Part shown: one piece after another, positions 7,364 to 21,702 of the stretch
How the letters are laid out: every line of letters begins with the position of its first letter
Numbering within the stretch: position 1 is the first letter of the stretch
Assembly (NCBI RefSeq): GCF_024699965.1
Contig: NZ_JAJOMZ010000004.1
Location: forward strand, 2,884,001-2,948,000
From: Flavobacterium sp. J372
GTDB lineage: Bacteria; Bacteroidota; Bacteroidia; Flavobacteriales; Flavobacteriaceae
Direction of reading: 5' to 3'
Length of the DNA stretch: 64,000 bases
The notes under the pieces: model-generated
Told to the model about the DNA's origin: nothing
What the model saw: only the letters and a program-made list of their open reading frames with translations
Databases searched by the model: none
Translations under genes and position numbers: made by a program

Positions 7364-9907
7364 ATGAAAAAAATTTTTCTATTGTTAGTGCTTACAGGAT
7401 CGTATTGCTACGGGCAATTAACATCGTCCACCCCATATACGATACCTTCAGATTGGGGACCTCCAGTGTTTTATGACAACTTCAACAATCCGACACTGGA
7501 CACCCAGAAATGGAAAGCTCAAAACGGCGAGAACCGCTGGCTACAGGAGCAAGTTTTTCAACCTGATGAGGTAACTATTAAAGATAATGCCTTGGTACTT
7601 AGCATTGACAAAAATCCGGACGGGTTCCTCAATGGCAGTACAAAATTTAAAAATGGTAATGGAAATGTAGCAAAGTATTCTGCGGGGGAAGTGCTTTCAA
7701 AGCAGAATTTTATGTATGGCTATTTTGAAGCCAAAATCAAACTACCGTCCGGCAAAGGCACATTCGCTGCATTTTGGCTTTTTCCTAATTATCGCGAGCG
7801 GGAAATACATCCAAACAGCGTGGGATTTGGTGGCTTTTATCCCGAAGAAATAGATATCATTGAGCAGGTTTCCATTGAACAAGAAGATCCTTTCGATTAT
7901 AACCATACTTATTCATCCCATATTTATGATGTTAATATGTTTTGGGATAATCAAGCGTCAAATAAGCCTTATTTTTTTACATCTCTCGGTAGTTGTGGCG
8001 ACATTGGTGGAAGTTGGCATCGCTACGCCGTTAAATGGGACATCTTTAAACAGGAATTTTTTATTGATGGGGAGTTAGTATATACAATTGATTTATGGAA
8101 TAGGAATTCACATTCTGAATCAATTAATCTCGTACTCACAAATGCAATAAAAACTAATACATCTGACCCCACTCAAAATCCTGAAGACAATCTTGACGAA
8201 AACGATAACATAGAAACTGACAATACAATTATAAACGGTAAAACCGTACTGTTTCCAGATCCCGATACAAATGATATTGAAGATGAAAAGGTACAAGTCG
8301 ACTGGGTAAAAGTATATCAGCAGAAAAAGTACCAAAATCCGGTTGTTTGGGCGTCGGGCAAGTCTGATAAATTGGGAATATTTAACCTGGAAAAGACCTG
8401 GAACAAATTTGACACATTTATTACAGGTAATTTTATCCCTGAAACTAACAACGATGATGATGAGATACTTAGTTTTTCATCTGATGGTTTGAATTCGGCT
8501 TTACAAAGATTAACCAACAGGTTAACGATAACCACCAAAGATATAAGGACAAATGATCAAGTTATAAACACCTACAATGATGTGTGGAGCGTTGAAAAAC
8601 TTGAAGATGAAATTCCTGCTGATGAAATAATTTCGGGATACACACTTAATAATTGGTTTACCCCGGATGCACTTGCCCATACTAATTATGCTGTGGGGAA
8701 TTTTGACGGTGCCGCAGGAGATGAGTTGTTCCTTTCTAATAAATCAACACTATATGCGGTAATAATTAAATTTGATCCTGACCAGGCACCCGGAAATACG
8801 TATAACTACAATGAGCTGTATGTAAATTCAGGCAACAATCAAATTGATGCAATTTCGGGAACAGGTTCTGTTACTTTACCGTTACATACAGACGATAAAT
8901 TTATTGCAGGAAATTTTAATGGTGGCGCAAATGATAATTTACTATGGATAAACCATAGTAACAATACTATATGGCTCTTAACATATAATACAACTAACAG
9001 CCAATGGACACGCATAAACTCAAACAACAAACTAACAACTACAACAAGTACGCAATGGAATCTGAACTCTAATGATGAGTATCTTGCAGAAGATTTTGAC
9101 GGTGATGGTAAAGACGAACTTTTATGCATCAATAAATTAACAAAGAAGGTCCGCCTGTATGCCTATAGCGCTAACGCGTGGTCTCTTATATGGGATAATA
9201 GCACGACAGCTTACCCCAATAAAATTAATGAGTGGGTAATTGGCCTTGGCGATGATTACCTTGCGGGTAAATTTCTTGGTAACGGAAATCAGTTGCTTTG
9301 CACTAACAGAGATGGCGGATATGCACATTTGTATGAATTTAACGTTGTTAATGGCATAGTACAATGTAAAACGAAGCAATTAAACGAACAGCCATATAAA
9401 ATCCCCCAACAATTCAGAATTCTTAAATACAATTTTGCTGACAAGGGAGCTACACCAGCTACTGTAAATTTAAAAACTACCCTGCTGTCTGTTGAAAGGT
9501 TCATGTATCCCACATGGACAAAGTACGACACAGTTATTCCTGCCGACAAAGTGCCATGTAAATATCATATTACACTTACATCATTCAATGATCTATTGAG
9601 CAATACTGTCTTTTCAAGGCCAGCCAATATAGAGGAAACAGTACAAAACGGTACAGTTTTAAATGAAGCTGATGTTCTAATTTATCCTAACCCCGCAGAT
9701 AATCTTCTAAATATCCATCTCGGAGAATATACATCAGGATCTTACAAGATTTTTGATATTCTAGGCAAAGAAATTGAAAAGGCTAAATTTGCATCTACAG
9801 ATAATTTGTTGATATCATTATCACCCAAAATGCAGGAAGGTACATACTCCATCAAATTAAATTATGGGAGCCGTGTAATAACAAAGAAATTTATCATTAA
9901 AAGATAG
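7364..9907 (+). CDS. Secreted GH16 glucanase-like protein with T9SS sorting domain
   Basis: An 847-residue secreted protein. The signal peptide is MKKIFLLLVLTGSYCYGQ. A glycoside hydrolase family 16 domain covers about residues 30-320. Its catalytic signature ExDxxE is visible as EIDIIE, with nucleophile and acid/base candidates E162 and E167 and D164 between them. GSWHRYAVKWD and FFIDGELVY are typical later GH16 segments. Residues about 345-690 hold at least five FG-GAP/VCBS-like repeats (for example VGNFDGAAGDELFL and AEDFDGDGKDELLC). The C-terminus (VLIYPNPADNLLNI to the basic KKFIIKR end) is a type A T9SS sorting domain. GH16 enzymes cut beta-1,3(4)-glucans, agar or carrageenan; the exact substrate is not clear. 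There is no SusCD, sulfatase or other carbohydrase next to it. Confidence 0.88.
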   Translation: MKKIFLLLVLTGSYCYGQLTSSTPYTIPSDWGPPVFYDNFNNPTLDTQKWKAQNGENRWLQEQVFQPDEVTIKDNALVLSIDKNPDGFLNGSTKFKNGNGNVAKYSAGEVLSKQNFMYGYFEAKIKLPSGKGTFAAFWLFPNYREREIHPNSVGFGGFYPEEIDIIEQVSIEQEDPFDYNHTYSSHIYDVNMFWDNQASNKPYFFTSLGSCGDIGGSWHRYAVKWDIFKQEFFIDGELVYTIDLWNRNSHSESINLVLTNAIKTNTSDPTQNPEDNLDENDNIETDNTIINGKTVLFPDPDTNDIEDEKVQVDWVKVYQQKKYQNPVVWASGKSDKLGIFNLEKTWNKFDTFITGNFIPETNNDDDEILSFSSDGLNSALQRLTNRLTITTKDIRTNDQVINTYNDVWSVEKLEDEIPADEIISGYTLNNWFTPDALAHTNYAVGNFDGAAGDELFLSNKSTLYAVIIKFDPDQAPGNTYNYNELYVNSGNNQIDAISGTGSVTLPLHTDDKFIAGNFNGGANDNLLWINHSNNTIWLLTYNTTNSQWTRINSNNKLTTTTSTQWNLNSNDEYLAEDFDGDGKDELLCINKLTKKVRLYAYSANAWSLIWDNSTTAYPNKINEWVIGLGDDYLAGKFLGNGNQLLCTNRDGGYAHLYEFNVVNGIVQCKTKQLNEQPYKIPQQFRILKYNFADKGATPATVNLKTTLLSVERFMYPTWTKYDTVIPADKVPCKYHITLTSFNDLLSNTVFSRPANIEETVQNGTVLNEADVLIYPNPADNLLNIHLGEYTSGSYKIFDILGKEIEKAKFASTDNLLISLSPKMQEGTYSIKLNYGSRVITKKFIIKR

Positions 9908-9940
9908 GTTTGGATAATCTATAATCTGATTATTATTAAA

Positions 9941-9966
9941 AAACCCCACTCTTTCAAGTGGGGTTT
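9941..9966. terminator. Bidirectional terminator between GH16 and the rpoBC-DUF3467 operon
   Basis: AAACCCCACT (9941-9950), loop CTTTCA, AGTGGGGTTT (9957-9966): a 10-bp perfect stem with A and T tracts on both sides. It sits between convergent genes and serves both. Confidence 0.85.
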
Positions 9967-9976
9967 CTTATTTATA

Positions 9977-10288
9977 TTAAGCCTGTCCCGCAGGACCGAA
10001 ACTCAAAGGGATGGCGGGTTGCTCCGTATCGCTGATTTGCCCGTGGGCACTCTCAAAGCGGTGGATGTTTTCCCCCAGTGCCTTCAGCAGGCGCTTGGCA
10101 TGCTGCGGCGTTAATACGATGCGGCTTTTCACTTTCGCTTTCGGGGTGCCCGGCATGATGCTTACAAAGTCCACTACGAACTCGCTGGCCGAGTGGTTAA
10201 TGATAGCAAGGTTGCTGTACACGCCCTCGGCAGTTTTCTCATCAATCTCGATGTTTATCTGCCCCGGCTGTTGGTTTTGGTCGCTCAT
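9977..10288 (-). CDS. DUF3467 domain protein
   Basis: A 103-residue protein that starts one base after the rpoC stop and is clearly the last gene of the rpoBC operon. The body (INIEIDEKTAEGVYSNLAII and FVVDFVSIMPGTPKAKVKSRIVL) matches the DUF3467 family, widespread in Bacteroidota downstream of rpoC. Its function is unknown; the location suggests a role with RNA polymerase or a housekeeping function tied to it (inference). It has no signal peptide or membrane segment. The tail (residues 85-103) is low-complexity and Pro-rich. Confidence 0.9.
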   Translation of the reverse strand: MSDQNQQPGQINIEIDEKTAEGVYSNLAIINHSASEFVVDFVSIMPGTPKAKVKSRIVLTPQHAKRLLKALGENIHRFESAHGQISDTEQPAIPLSFGPAGQA

Positions 10289-10289
10289 A

Positions 10290-13200
10290 TTAATAATTAT
10301 ATTCCTCTTTCGGAGTTAAAAGCTCATTGTACTCTTCTTTAGACCCTACGATAATGTTGTCATAGTCCCTCATACCTGTACCTGCAGGTATCCTGTGGCC
10401 CACGATAACGTTCTCTTTAAGTCCTTCAAGTCCGTCAACCTTACCGGCCACCGCAGCTTCGTTCAGTACCTTAGTGGTTTCCTGGAACGATGCAGCCGAG
10501 ATGAACGACTTAGTTTGTAGTGACGCCCTTGTGATACCCTGTAGTACCGGTGTAGCCGTAGCAGGGATAACATCGCGTGCTATCACCTGGTTCTGGTCGT
10601 TACGCTTAAGGAGCGAGTTCTCGTCCCTAAGTTCGCGCGGCGACACAATCTGGCCCGGTTTCAGGTTTACAGAGTCACCTGCATCCTCTACCACCTTCAT
10701 GCCATACAGCTTGTCATTTTCAACAATGAAGTCGCTTGTATGTATCATCTGGTCTTCAAGGAACAGCGTATCTCCCGGATCCTGAACCTGTACTTTACGC
10801 ATCATCTGGCGGATAACAACTTCAAAGTGCTTGTCGTTGATTTTCACACCCTGAAGGCGGTACACTTCCTGGATCTCGTTTACAAGGTACTGCTGTACAG
10901 CGCTTGGCCCCTGTATGCGAAGGATATCTTCCGGAGTGATGGCCCCGTCACTTAGCGGCATACCCGCCTTAACATAGTCATTCTCCTGTACAAGTATCTG
11001 GTTAGAAAGCTTCACAAGGTATTTCTTGATCTCGCCGAATTTCGACTCGATAACAATCTCGCGGTTACCCCTCTTGATCTTACCGAATGAAACCACACCG
11101 TCAATTTCAGAAACAACTGCCGGGTTACTTGGGTTACGTGCTTCAAGAAGCTCTGTAATCCTTGGTAAACCACCGGTAATATCACCTGCCTTGCTTGAAC
11201 GCCTTGGTATCTTCACAAGTACCTTACCTGCCTTAATCTTCTCGCCGTTGTCAACCATAAGGTGGGCACCCACCGGAAGGTTATATGAACGGATAAGCTC
11301 ATTGTCTTTTCCGTAAATCAATAGCGTAGGGATAAGCTTTTTGTTCCTTGCTTCAGAGATTACCTTCTCCTGGAAGCCGGTCTGCTCGTCAATCTCAACC
11401 ACAAACGTTTGTCCCTGCTCGATATCTTCATAAGCTACCTTACCAGTAAATTCAGAGATGATAACACCGTTATACGGATCCCACTTACACACCACAGTGC
11501 CTTCGCTTACAACATCACCGTCTTTAACGTAGATGCTTGAACCGTAAGGAATGTTGTGCGTGTTAAGCAGAATGCCTGTTTTCTCGTCAACAAGCTTAAG
11601 CTCAGTAGAACGCGATACCACAATATCAGTAGCGTTACCTTCGCTGTCTTCACCTTTAACTGTTTTAAGGTCTTCTATTTCAAGACGGCCTTTAAACTTG
11701 GTTACAATGCTTGATTCTTCAGAGATGTTACCTGCAGTACCACCCACGTGGAAGGTACGTAGCGTAAGCTGTGTACCCGGCTCACCGATAGACTGTGCCG
11801 CGATTACACCAACAGCTTCACCCTTCTGGGTCATCCTGCCTGTGGCAAGGTTACGGCCGTAGCACTTAGCACAGATACCTTTGGTAGCCTCACATGTAAG
11901 CGGCGAGCGTACTTCTACCCTTTCGATAGGTGCAGCGTTTATAGCCCTTACTTCAGCTTCTTTTATCTCATTACCTGCTGCTACAAGCACTTCGCTTGTA
12001 AGCGGGTTTATTACATCTTGCAGTGCCACACGGCCAAGAATCCTCTCGCCAAGGGTCTCCACAATTTCTTCGTTTTTCTTAAGCGCAGATACCTCGATAC
12101 CCCTTAGCGTACCACAGTCAACCGAGTTAACGATTACGTCCTGAGATACGTCATGCAGCCTACGTGTAAGGTAACCCGCGTCAGCCGTTTTAAGGGCCGT
12201 ATCCGCTAGACCTTTACGCGCACCGTGCGTAGAGATGAAGTATTCAAGAATCGAAAGGCCTTCCTTAAAGTTTGAAAGGATTGGGTTTTCGATAATCTCG
12301 CCACCGCCTGCAGTTGATTTTTTAGGCTTAGCCATCAAACCACGCATACCTGTAAGCTGGCGTATCTGCTCTTTACTACCCCTCGCACCCGAGTCAAGCA
12401 TCATATACACCGAGTTGAAGCCCTGCTGGTCTTCACGGATGTTCTTCATGGCAAGCTCTGTAAGCAATGCGTTAGTAGATGTCCACACGTCAATAACCTG
12501 GTTGTAACGCTCGTTATTGGTGATAAGACCCATATTATAGTTCATAGAGATAGCCTCAACCTGCTCGTTTGCATCAGCAATAAGCTCTTCTTTCCTTGCC
12601 GGGATGATAATATCACCCAGGCTGAATGAAAGGCCGCCTTTAAATGCGAACTTATAACCCATGTCCTTCATGTTGTCAAGGAACGCGGCAGTTGTAGGCA
12701 CATCAGTAACACTCAAAATCTTACCGATGATATCCCTTAATGATTTCTTCGTAAGAACCTCATTGATATATCCGGCTGCTTCAGGAACTACTTCATTAAA
12801 TAGTACCCTGCCCGCAGTTGTCTGGATGATTTTCCAAACAAGCTCGCCGTTTTCATTGAAGTCTTTAGCGCGTATCTTCACACGTGCATTCAGTTCCAGC
12901 CTGCCTTCATTAAGTGCAATGTTCACTTCTTCAGCAGAATAGAATGTAAGGTCCTGGCCTAATATCTTGTTAGTGTCTGTAGACAGACGCTCCTTCGTCA
13001 TATAATAAAGGCCAAGTACCATGTCTTGTGAAGGTACTGTGATAGGCGCACCGTTTGCCGGGTTTAGGATGTTGTGCGACGCAAGCATCAACAGCTGTGC
13101 CTCAAGGATAGCCTCAGGGCCTAGCGGAAGGTGCACCGCCATCTGGTCACCGTCAAAGTCGGCGTTGAAAGCCGTACATACCAATGGATGCAGCTGGATA

Positions 13201-14588
13201 GCCTTACCTTCGATAAGTTTCGGCTGGAATGCCTGTATACCAAGCCTGTGAAGGGTTGGGGCCCTGTTCAATAGTACCGGGTGGCCCTTGATTACGTTTT
13301 CAAGGATGTCCCACACTACAGGCTCTTTTTTGTCGATTATCTTTTTGGCCGACTTCACCGTCTTAACGATTCCGCGCTCTATAAGCTTACGGATAACAAA
13401 CGGCTTGTAAAGCTCGGCAGCCATGTCTTTAGGAAGTCCGCACTCATACAGCTTCATTTCAGGGCCAACGACGATTACCGAACGTGCCGAGTAGTCAACA
13501 CGCTTACCAAGAAGGTTTTGGCGGAAACGTCCCTGCTTACCTTTAAGTGAATCTGAAAGTGATTTAAGCGGACGGTTAGATTCTGTCTTAACAGCCGATG
13601 CTTTCCTTGTGTTATCGAATAGCGAGTCAACAGATTCCTGAAGCATACGCTTTTCGTTACGAAGGATCACCTCAGGGGCTTTTATCTCCATCAAACGCTT
13701 AAGACGGTTGTTACGGATGATTACCCTGCGGTAAAGGTCGTTAAGGTCAGACGTTGCGAAACGGCCACCATCAAGCGGCACAAGCGGGCGAAGCTCCGGC
13801 GGGATAACAGGGATAACTTTAAGTATCATCCACTCAGGGCGGTTTTCCCTGTTCATGTTGCTCTCACGGAACGATTCTACAACCTGCAGCCTTTTAAGGG
13901 CCTCGGTTTTACGCTGCTTAGATGTTTCGTTGTTTGCGCTGTGGCGAAGTTCATATGACAATGCATCAAGGTCAATCCTTGCAAGAAGGTCCATGATACA
14001 CTCAGCACCCATTTTAGCGATAAACTTATTAGGGTCGTTATCGTCAAGGTACTGGTTTTCCATAGGAAGCGTATCCAGTATGTTCAGGTACTCTTCCTCC
14101 GTTAAAAAGTCAAGTGTGTTCAGTGCTTCACCATCCGGGCCTTTAGCAATACCCGGCTGTATCACCACATACCTTTCATAGTATATGATCATATCAAGCT
14201 TCTTAGACGGAAGCCCAAGGATATAGCCTATTTTGTTAGGTAGCGAACGGAAATACCAGATGTGAGCGATAGGCACTACAAGGTTGATGTGGCCTACCCT
14301 GTCACGGCGTACTTTCTTTTCGGTAACTTCAACACCGCATCGGTCACAAACGATACCTTTGTAACGTATCCTTTTGTACTTGCCACATGCACATTCAAAG
14401 TCTTTTACCGGGCCGAATATACGCTCACAGAAAAGTCCGTCACGCTCCGGTTTATGTGTACGATAGTTGATGGTTTCGGGCTTTAATACCTCACCCCTTG
14501 ATTCTGCCAGGATAGCTTCCGGCGATGCAAGCCCTATCGAAATTTGGTTAAAACGCTTAACCGTGTTTTTATCTTTTAATCTTGTCAT
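10290..14588 (-). CDS. rpoC: RNA polymerase beta' subunit
   Basis: The catalytic large subunit of RNA polymerase, 1432 residues and complete. The N-terminal zinc ribbon has Cys at 66, 68, 81 and 84. The magnesium-binding catalytic loop NADFDGDQM is at 475-483. The second zinc site is visible as [13 protein letters not shown] near residues 890-905. The sequence has no internal interruption. It lies 76 bp downstream of rpoB on the same strand and one base before the DUF3467 gene. The long open frames on the opposite strand of this gene are coding shadows. Confidence 0.98.
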   Translation of the reverse strand: MTRLKDKNTVKRFNQISIGLASPEAILAESRGEVLKPETINYRTHKPERDGLFCERIFGPVKDFECACGKYKRIRYKGIVCDRCGVEVTEKKVRRDRVGHINLVVPIAHIWYFRSLPNKIGYILGLPSKKLDMIIYYERYVVIQPGIAKGPDGEALNTLDFLTEEEYLNILDTLPMENQYLDDNDPNKFIAKMGAECIMDLLARIDLDALSYELRHSANNETSKQRKTEALKRLQVVESFRESNMNRENRPEWMILKVIPVIPPELRPLVPLDGGRFATSDLNDLYRRVIIRNNRLKRLMEIKAPEVILRNEKRMLQESVDSLFDNTRKASAVKTESNRPLKSLSDSLKGKQGRFRQNLLGKRVDYSARSVIVVGPEMKLYECGLPKDMAAELYKPFVIRKLIERGIVKTVKSAKKIIDKKEPVVWDILENVIKGHPVLLNRAPTLHRLGIQAFQPKLIEGKAIQLHPLVCTAFNADFDGDQMAVHLPLGPEAILEAQLLMLASHNILNPANGAPITVPSQDMVLGLYYMTKERLSTDTNKILGQDLTFYSAEEVNIALNEGRLELNARVKIRAKDFNENGELVWKIIQTTAGRVLFNEVVPEAAGYINEVLTKKSLRDIIGKILSVTDVPTTAAFLDNMKDMGYKFAFKGGLSFSLGDIIIPARKEELIADANEQVEAISMNYNMGLITNNERYNQVIDVWTSTNALLTELAMKNIREDQQGFNSVYMMLDSGARGSKEQIRQLTGMRGLMAKPKKSTAGGGEIIENPILSNFKEGLSILEYFISTHGARKGLADTALKTADAGYLTRRLHDVSQDVIVNSVDCGTLRGIEVSALKKNEEIVETLGERILGRVALQDVINPLTSEVLVAAGNEIKEAEVRAINAAPIERVEVRSPLTCEATKGICAKCYGRNLATGRMTQKGEAVGVIAAQSIGEPGTQLTLRTFHVGGTAGNISEESSIVTKFKGRLEIEDLKTVKGEDSEGNATDIVVSRSTELKLVDEKTGILLNTHNIPYGSSIYVKDGDVVSEGTVVCKWDPYNGVIISEFTGKVAYEDIEQGQTFVVEIDEQTGFQEKVISEARNKKLIPTLLIYGKDNELIRSYNLPVGAHLMVDNGEKIKAGKVLVKIPRRSSKAGDITGGLPRITELLEARNPSNPAVVSEIDGVVSFGKIKRGNREIVIESKFGEIKKYLVKLSNQILVQENDYVKAGMPLSDGAITPEDILRIQGPSAVQQYLVNEIQEVYRLQGVKINDKHFEVVIRQMMRKVQVQDPGDTLFLEDQMIHTSDFIVENDKLYGMKVVEDAGDSVNLKPGQIVSPRELRDENSLLKRNDQNQVIARDVIPATATPVLQGITRASLQTKSFISAASFQETTKVLNEAAVAGKVDGLEGLKENVIVGHRIPAGTGMRDYDNIIVGSKEEYNELLTPKEEYNY

Positions 14589-14664
14589 GATAATGATCTA
14601 ACAATTGATATTAAAAAGCTATTGAAAGAGGGAATGGCACCAAAGCACCACTCCCGTTTTATAT

Positions 14665-18478
<3,814 letters not shown>

Positions 18479-18544
18479 CAATGGACAAAATTTTGATTAA
18501 AATAATTATAAAAAAAGCGTATAAAATGTTATTATACGAAAAAT

Positions 18545-18582
18545 GGTTTAGGCCTTTGAGAGTACTTCTCAAGGCCTAAACC
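18545..18582 (-). terminator. Attenuator-like hairpin between rplL and rpoB
   Basis: On the minus strand GGTTTAGGCCTTGAGA pairs with TCTCAAAGGCCTAAACC, a 16-bp stem with one bulged base and a short loop, followed by ATTTTTCG. It lies in the 127-bp gap between rplL and rpoB. In several bacteria partial termination here lowers rpoBC output relative to ribosomal proteins; the same role is inferred for this hairpin. Confidence 0.7.
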
Positions 18583-18605
18583 TGGGTTTTGTAACCGTTG
18601 TAAGC

Positions 18606-18984
18606 TTATTTAAGCTCTACAGCAGCTCCAGCTTCTTCAAGGGCTTTCTTAAGGCCTTCAGCCTCATCTTTAGAAACGCCTTCTTTCACGTTTTGAGGAG
18701 CACCGTCAACTAGGTCTTTAGCTTCTTTAAGACCAAGGCCTGTAAGCTCTTTTACAGCTTTAACAACTGCAAGCTTAGAAGCACCTGCATCTTTAAGTAC
18801 TACTGTGAACTCAGTTTGCTCAGCAGCAGCAGGAGCATCACCACCTGCAGCAGGACCCGGCAACAGCTACTGCAGCAGCAGCAGGCTCAATTCCGTACTC
18901 ATCTTTTAGTATTGTAGCTAGTTCGTTAACTTCTTTTACAGTAAGGTTAACAAGTTGTTCTGCGAATTGTTTCAAATCTGCCAT
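18606..18984 (-). CDS. rplL: Ribosomal protein bL12 (L7/L12) (one-base frameshift in this sequence)
   Basis: Stalk protein that recruits translation factors to the ribosome; 125 residues once corrected, the usual length. The N-terminal dimerisation domain starts [20 protein letters not shown] at 18984, followed by an Ala-rich hinge. The C-terminal domain ([20 protein letters not shown]) is in a different frame. The break is at 18856-18858, where the minus strand reads GCCGGGTCCTGC; removing one G restores [14 protein letters not shown]. The insertion is in a GGTCC context, exactly as in rpoB. As the gene is essential and both halves are normal, this is almost certainly a consensus error. Confidence 0.95.
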
Positions 18985-19044
18985 TTTTTCTATCGTTTTA
19001 AATAGTTTGTAAAATATAATTTATTAAGTGCGTTCCGCGGGGTG

Positions 19045-19560
19045 TTACCTTTCAGATAACGTTTTAACAAGTCCTGCAATAGTGCTTCCGCCTGATTTAA
19101 GAGCAGAAACAACATTTTTGGCAGGAGATTGAAGAAGGCCGATGATTTCTCCGATAACCTCGTCTTTAGATTTAAGCGCTACAAGGGCGTCAAGCTGGTT
19201 GTCGCCGATGAATACAGCCTCATGGATGTAAGCGCCTTTTAGTACAGGCCTGTCAGATCTTTTACGGAATTCTTTAATGATTTTTGCAGGAGCGTTACCG
19301 TTCTCAGCAATCATTATTGAAGTGCTTCCTTTCAATATTGATGGCAGTTCGCCATAGTTATTGTCGAGAGACTCCATAGCTTTCTCAAGCAATGTGTTCT
19401 TAACCACCTCAAGCTTAATGCCGGCTTTAAAACAAGCCCTCCTAAGGTCTGAAGTATTCTGCGCATCAAGGCCGGAAATATCTGCCACATAGACAACGTT
19501 TGTACCGGCTAACTGTGCAGTTAAATCTTCAATAACTCTTGATTTTTCCTCTTTAGTCAT
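19045..19560 (-). CDS. rplJ: Ribosomal protein uL10
   Basis: Base of the L12 stalk, 171 residues, typical length. It begins MTKEEKSRVIEDLTAQLAGT and has the rRNA-binding N-terminal domain (DLRRACFKAGIKLEVVKNTL) and the C-terminal helix region (SALKSGGSTIAGLVKTLSER) that binds L12 dimers. It is 22 bp downstream of rplA and 60 bp upstream of rplL. The short gap before it leaves no room for a long L10 leader of the E. coli type. Confidence 0.97.
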   Translation of the reverse strand: MTKEEKSRVIEDLTAQLAGTNVVYVADISGLDAQNTSDLRRACFKAGIKLEVVKNTLLEKAMESLDNNYGELPSILKGSTSIMIAENGNAPAKIIKEFRKRSDRPVLKGAYIHEAVFIGDNQLDALVALKSKDEVIGEIIGLLQSPAKNVVSALKSGGSTIAGLVKTLSER

Positions 19561-19582
19561 AATAAAACTTTTTAACTACCAA

Positions 19583-20272
19583 TTATACCGCCTTAGGGTC
19601 TAAAGCAATAGCAGGGCTCATAGTAGAAGAGATGTGGATACTCTTAATATATGTACCTTTAGCTGCAGTTGGTTTTAATTTAATTAATGTTTGAATGATT
19701 TCGTGGGCATTTTCAGTGATCTTGTCAGCCTCGAAAGAAACCTTGCCTATACCTGCATGAACGATACCTGTCTTATCAACTTTAAAGTCGATCTTACCGG
19801 CTTTCACTTCACCTACAGCCTTACCTACTTCCATAGTAACAGTACCTGTCTTAGGGTTTGGCATAAGGCCGCGAGGGCCAAGGATACGGCCAAGAGGACC
19901 TAGTTTACCCATTACAGCAGGCATAGTGATGATAACATCAACATCTGTCCAGCCGTCTTTTATTTTCTGAAGATAATCATCTAAACCTACGTGATCTGCA
20001 CCTGCAGCTTTAGCTTCAGCTTCTTTATCAGGTGTTACAAGGGCAAGAACCCTTACATCTTTACCTGTACCGTGAGGAAGCGTTACAACGCCCCTTACCA
20101 TCTGATTCGCTTTTCTTGGGTCAACACCAAGACGTACAGCGATATCAACCGACTCATCAAATTTTGCAGAAGCAACTGTCTTGATCAATGCAGAAGCATC
20201 TTTCAGAGAATACAGCTTGTTCTTCTCAATTTTTGAAGCAGCCTCTTTCTGTTTTTTTGTCAATTTTGCCAT
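19583..20272 (-). CDS. rplA: Ribosomal protein uL1
   Basis: L1-stalk protein, 229 residues. The conserved segment [15 protein letters not shown] and the N-terminal basic region [19 protein letters not shown] are present. In many bacteria L1 represses the rplK-rplA mRNA by binding its leader. It is 20 bp downstream of rplK in the same operon. Confidence 0.97.
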   Translation of the reverse strand: MAKLTKKQKEAASKIEKNKLYSLKDASALIKTVASAKFDESVDIAVRLGVDPRKANQMVRGVVTLPHGTGKDVRVLALVTPDKEAEAKAAGADHVGLDDYLQKIKDGWTDVDVIITMPAVMGKLGPLGRILGPRGLMPNPKTGTVTMEVGKAVGEVKAGKIDFKVDKTGIVHAGIGKVSFEADKITENAHEIIQTLIKLKPTAAKGTYIKSIHISSTMSPAIALDPKAV

Positions 20273-20292
20273 GTCTTCTTTTTCTTTTTAGA

Positions 20293-20730
20293 TTAAAAAG
20301 GAGCAGCTCCTGATACTGTTATACCCATAGACCTTGCTGTACCGGCAATCATCTTCATAGCACTCTCAATTGTGAATGCATTAAGGTCAGCCATTTTGTC
20401 TTCAGCAATAGTCCTGATCTGGTCCCAGCTTACGCTTGCAACCTTTTTACGGTTTGGTTCTCCCGAACCTCCTTTGAGCTTCGCAGCTTCCATCAACTGG
20501 ATAGCAGCAGGTGGCGTTTTAACAACAAAATCGAAAGATTTGTCTTTGTACACTGTAATCTGTACAGGTAAAACTTTGCCGGGCTTATCCTGGGTCCTTG
20601 CATTAAATTGCTTACAGAACTCCATAATGTTAACCCCAGCAGCTCCCAAAGCAGGTCCAACCGGTGGCGACGGATTCGCAGCACCTCCCTTAACTTGTAG
20701 TTTAACTACTTTACTAATTTCTTTAGCCAT
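20293..20730 (-). CDS. rplK: Ribosomal protein uL11
   Basis: GTPase-associated-centre protein, 145 residues. It has the N-terminal Pro-rich flexible region ([21 protein letters not shown]) and the C-terminal rRNA-binding domain ending [14 protein letters not shown]. The 65-bp gap to nusG contains CACATC...GATGTG around 20750-20775, a candidate stem, which is where an L1-binding leader would lie (weak). Confidence 0.97.
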   Translation of the reverse strand: MAKEISKVVKLQVKGGAANPSPPVGPALGAAGVNIMEFCKQFNARTQDKPGKVLPVQITVYKDKSFDFVVKTPPAAIQLMEAAKLKGGSGEPNRKKVASVSWDQIRTIAEDKMADLNAFTIESAMKMIAGTARSMGITVSGAAPF

Positions 20731-20795
20731 TTCTTTTAAAGATTTAGCACATCTTCAGTTGGAAGCGAGGATGTGATTTATAATAATGTAACAAA

Positions 20796-21350
20796 TTATA
20801 CTTTTTCAACCTGCATAAAGCTCAGTTCAAGCGGGGTCTTCCTTCCGAAGATCTTCACCATCACTTCAAGCTTACGCTTTTCTTCATTGACTTTTTCAAC
20901 CGTGCCGTTAAAGCCGTTGAAAGGCCCGTCAATAACCTTTATTGTCTCACCAGCTGTAAATGGTATAGCAACACTGTCAGCTTTTACTGAAAGCTCATCT
21001 ACTTTACCAAGCATCCTGTTTACCTCGCTCATACGCAAAGGCACAGCATCGCCGCCTTTTGTCTCACCAAGGAAACCTATTACGCCTGTAATAGACTTGA
21101 TGATATGCGGTATTTCGCCGGTAAGGTTAGCTTCTATCATTACATAGCCGGGAAAGTAAACCCTGTCTTTGCTGATTTTCTTTCCGTCACGCACCTGCAC
21201 AACTTTTTCAGTCGGTACAAGCACCTGAGAAATATAATCAGCCATACCCAGCCTGTTTATTTCTGTCTCTATGTAGTTCTTTACTTTGTTTTCCTGACCG
21301 CTCACAGCCCTAACCACATACCACTTTTTGACATTGTTATCAGTCATCAT
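20796..21350 (-). CDS. nusG: Transcription elongation/antitermination factor NusG
   Basis: RNA polymerase- and ribosome-binding factor of 184 residues. The NGN domain begins VKKWYVVRAVSGQENKVKNY and includes YFPGYVMIEANL. The KOW domain is at about residues 130-165 (GETIKVIDGPFNGFNGTVEKV). There are two adjacent ATG codons, at 21350 and 21347, and either may be used. It lies 7 bp downstream of secE. Confidence 0.97.
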   Translation of the reverse strand: MMTDNNVKKWYVVRAVSGQENKVKNYIETEINRLGMADYISQVLVPTEKVVQVRDGKKISKDRVYFPGYVMIEANLTGEIPHIIKSITGVIGFLGETKGGDAVPLRMSEVNRMLGKVDELSVKADSVAIPFTAGETIKVIDGPFNGFNGTVEKVNEEKRKLEVMVKIFGRKTPLELSFMQVEKV

Positions 21351-21357
21351 CAGGAAA

Positions 21358-21552
21358 TTAGTTTTTTAAAGCACTGTAAATATTTGCAACCAAAACTTCA
21401 AAACCACGGTCTATACCGAAAGTAAGAAGGGCAAACACTATTGAAAACACAGCCACAATAACAGCAAGGCGCTGCACCTCTGCCCACTCAGGCCAGGTAA
21501 CATTTGTTTTCAGTTCAGAAAACGCCTCAGATATATAGTTGGTTACTTTCAT
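21358..21552 (-). CDS. secE: Preprotein translocase subunit SecE
   Basis: A 64-residue single-span SecE. It has the conserved amphipathic region ELKTNVTWPEWAEVQRLAVI and one membrane segment (VIVAVFSIVFALLTFGID). The frame is open further to a GTG at 21570, but that GTG lies inside the 3' end of tRNA-Trp, so the ATG at 21552 is the start. Confidence 0.95.
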   Translation of the reverse strand: MKVTNYISEAFSELKTNVTWPEWAEVQRLAVIVAVFSIVFALLTFGIDRGFEVLVANIYSALKN

Positions 21553-21567
21553 TGTTTCTTTTATTTG

Positions 21568-21639
21568 CACGGGCGGAGGGATTCGAACCCCCCATCAACG
21601 GTTTTGGAGACCGCTATTCTACCCTTGAACTACGCCCGT
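21568..21639 (-). tRNA. tRNA-Trp (CCA)
   Basis: The minus strand gives ACGGGCG TA GTTC..., anticodon loop CTCCAAA with anticodon CCA (21607-21605), T-loop TTCGAAT, and acceptor 3' strand CGCCCGT with discriminator G. All seven acceptor pairs form. CCA is not encoded. Its position between tuf and secE is conserved in Flavobacteria. Confidence 0.95.
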
Positions 21640-21645
21640 TTGTTT

Positions 21646-21682
21646 AAAAGCCAGCTGATGCTTAAGCACCAGGCTGGCTTTT
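21646..21682 (-). terminator. Hairpin between tuf and tRNA-Trp
   Basis: On the minus strand AAAAGCCAGC and GCTGGCTTTT form a 10-bp stem with an inner extension (TGGTGC/GCATCA), followed by TTTTAAAC. It probably terminates or attenuates the tuf message before tRNA-Trp-secE. Confidence 0.7.
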
Positions 21683-21702
21683 TATTTATTTAATCCTGAT
21701 AA

